From the NCBI GenBank assembly GCA_013003805.1, contig JABDII010000337.1, positions 1 through 7,225 of the forward strand: DNA of 7,225 nucleotides, in the 5' to 3' direction. The notes under the pieces are model-generated. The model worked only from the letters and a program-made list of their open reading frames with translations, did no database searches and was not told the DNA's origin. A program made the position numbers and the translations under genes. Numbering within the stretch: position 1 is the first letter of the stretch; every line of letters begins with the position of its first letter. Positions 6,770 to 7,225 of this stretch are shown here, one piece after another. Source of the stretch: Gemmatimonadales bacterium (GTDB lineage: Bacteria > Gemmatimonadota > Gemmatimonadetes > Gemmatimonadales > GWC2-71-9).

Positions 6770-6776
6770 CCTCCTT
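6770..6776 (-). promoter_or_regulatory. Shine-Dalgarno AAGGAGG for the spondin lipoprotein
   Basis: On the minus strand AAGGAGG stands 6 nt before the ATG at 6763. It rules out the longer reading frame beginning at 6805, whose extra 14 residues would precede a normal lipoprotein signal. Confidence 0.85.
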
Positions 6777-6796
6777 GTGACGTTTGATGTTCGACG

Positions 6797-6814
6797 ACAC
6801 GGCAAAGCTCGTGT
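6797..6814. promoter_or_regulatory. Interrupted dyad ACACG-N8-CGTGT upstream of the lipoprotein gene
   Basis: ACACG (6797-6801) and CGTGT (6810-6814) are inverted repeats separated by 8 nt, in the 96-nt gap between the kinase stop and the lipoprotein start, about 34 nt before the start codon. It could be a regulator half-site pair or a weak hairpin in the mRNA leader. With only 5-bp arms it may be chance. I see no convincing promoter or terminator elsewhere in this gap. Confidence 0.2.
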
Positions 6815-6859
6815 ATGGTGACCGCGTTGAGAAGGAAAAATCAGCAGTATGAGAGGATT

Positions 6860-7225
6860 CTAACGCCCCTCTAATTCAGCTGTAGGGAGCCAAAGTGAGA
6901 ATGTGCTGCCGCGCCCAGGCTCACTCACCACATCGATGCGTCCATCTTGGAGCTGTGCCAATAACTTAGCGATCGTAAGGCCCAGGCCTGCGCCGCCATG
7001 CGCTCGGCTGCGAGAGGACTCGACGCGATAGAATCGATCGAAGATGTGCCCGCACTGCTCGGCCGCGATGCCTTCCCCTGTATCCGAGACACGAACAACA
7101 CCCATGCTCCCTTCCCGAGCGAGCGTGAAGGTGATGCTTCCTTCCTTGGTGTAGCGAACGGCATTCGACGCCAGGTTGAGCAGGATCTGGCGCACCCGGG
7201 CCGGGTCACCGAGCACTCGGACGGG
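6860..7225 (-). CDS. Sensor histidine kinase, C-terminal ATPase domain (partial)
   Basis: The frame enters from the right edge, so the gene's N-terminus is missing, and it gives the last 121 residues before a TAG stop. They form an almost complete HATPase_c domain: VLGDPARVRQILLNLASNAVRYT (4-26) is the N box with N17 and N21 for ATP-Mg binding, SDTGEGI (47-53) is the G1 box, IFDRFYRVE (61-69) is the F box, and HGGAGLGLTIAKLL (76-89) is the G2 box. The protein ends normally after the GSTFSLWLP strand (106-114), with no receiver domain attached. All ATP-binding motifs are intact, so the kinase is probably active. The dimerisation/phosphoacceptor region and any sensor lie outside the window, and no response regulator gene is visible here. 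The lipoprotein gene follows 96 nt downstream on the same strand. Confidence 0.93.
   Translation of the reverse strand, partial: PVRVLGDPARVRQILLNLASNAVRYTKEGSITFTLAREGSMGVVRVSDTGEGIAAEQCGHIFDRFYRVESSRSRAHGGAGLGLTIAKLLAQLQDGRIDVVSEPGRGSTFSLWLPTAELEGR

Noticed and set aside
6852..6872. Possible terminator AGAGG/CCTCT after the kinase gene, followed on the minus strand by five T
   Set aside because: The stem is only 5 bp with an 11-nt loop that contains the stop codon, and the T-run begins too far downstream for a proper intrinsic terminator.

Overview
The window is a GC-rich bacterial chromosomal segment holding six protein genes. It shows no sign of a mobile element, CRISPR array, rRNA or tRNA. 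The mix is a secreted DUF885 metallopeptidase-like protein, a Tat-exported amidase, a spondin-domain lipoprotein, a many-pass DUF2339 protein and a DUF2182 membrane protein. The signal peptides and lipobox point to a Gram-negative-type envelope. I would guess an environmental lineage such as Gemmatimonadota, but this is an impression from gene content and not a demonstrated assignment.

Layout from left to right. (1) The 3' end of a DUF2182 membrane protein gene (+), cut by the window edge. (2) A short intergenic stretch with a heptamer tandem array that begins right after the DUF2182 stop and leads to the Shine-Dalgarno site of the next gene. (3) A complete DUF885 gene (+) with a Sec signal peptide. 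(4) A 75-nt convergent gap with a purine-rich tandem array and no clear hairpin. (5) A complete DUF2339 gene (-), about 18 membrane segments with an N-terminal coiled coil, possibly translated from a leaderless mRNA. (6) A 176-nt divergent intergenic region with a perfect 12-bp palindrome. (7) A complete Tat-exported amidase-signature enzyme (+). (8) A convergent gap with a strong 11-bp hairpin serving both sides. (9) A complete spondin-domain lipoprotein (-). (10) The 3' end of a sensor histidine kinase (-), cut by the right edge.

Working together: the DUF885 protein and the amidase would both act outside the cytoplasm on peptide or amide substrates. They are not in one operon: an opposite-strand gene lies between them, so any pathway link is only suggestive. 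The histidine kinase and the spondin lipoprotein lie on the same strand, 96 nt apart, and might be co-transcribed. No feature here forms a convincing new multi-gene system. The most unusual signals are small non-coding ones: the two tandem arrays, the leaderless promoter geometry and the palindrome.
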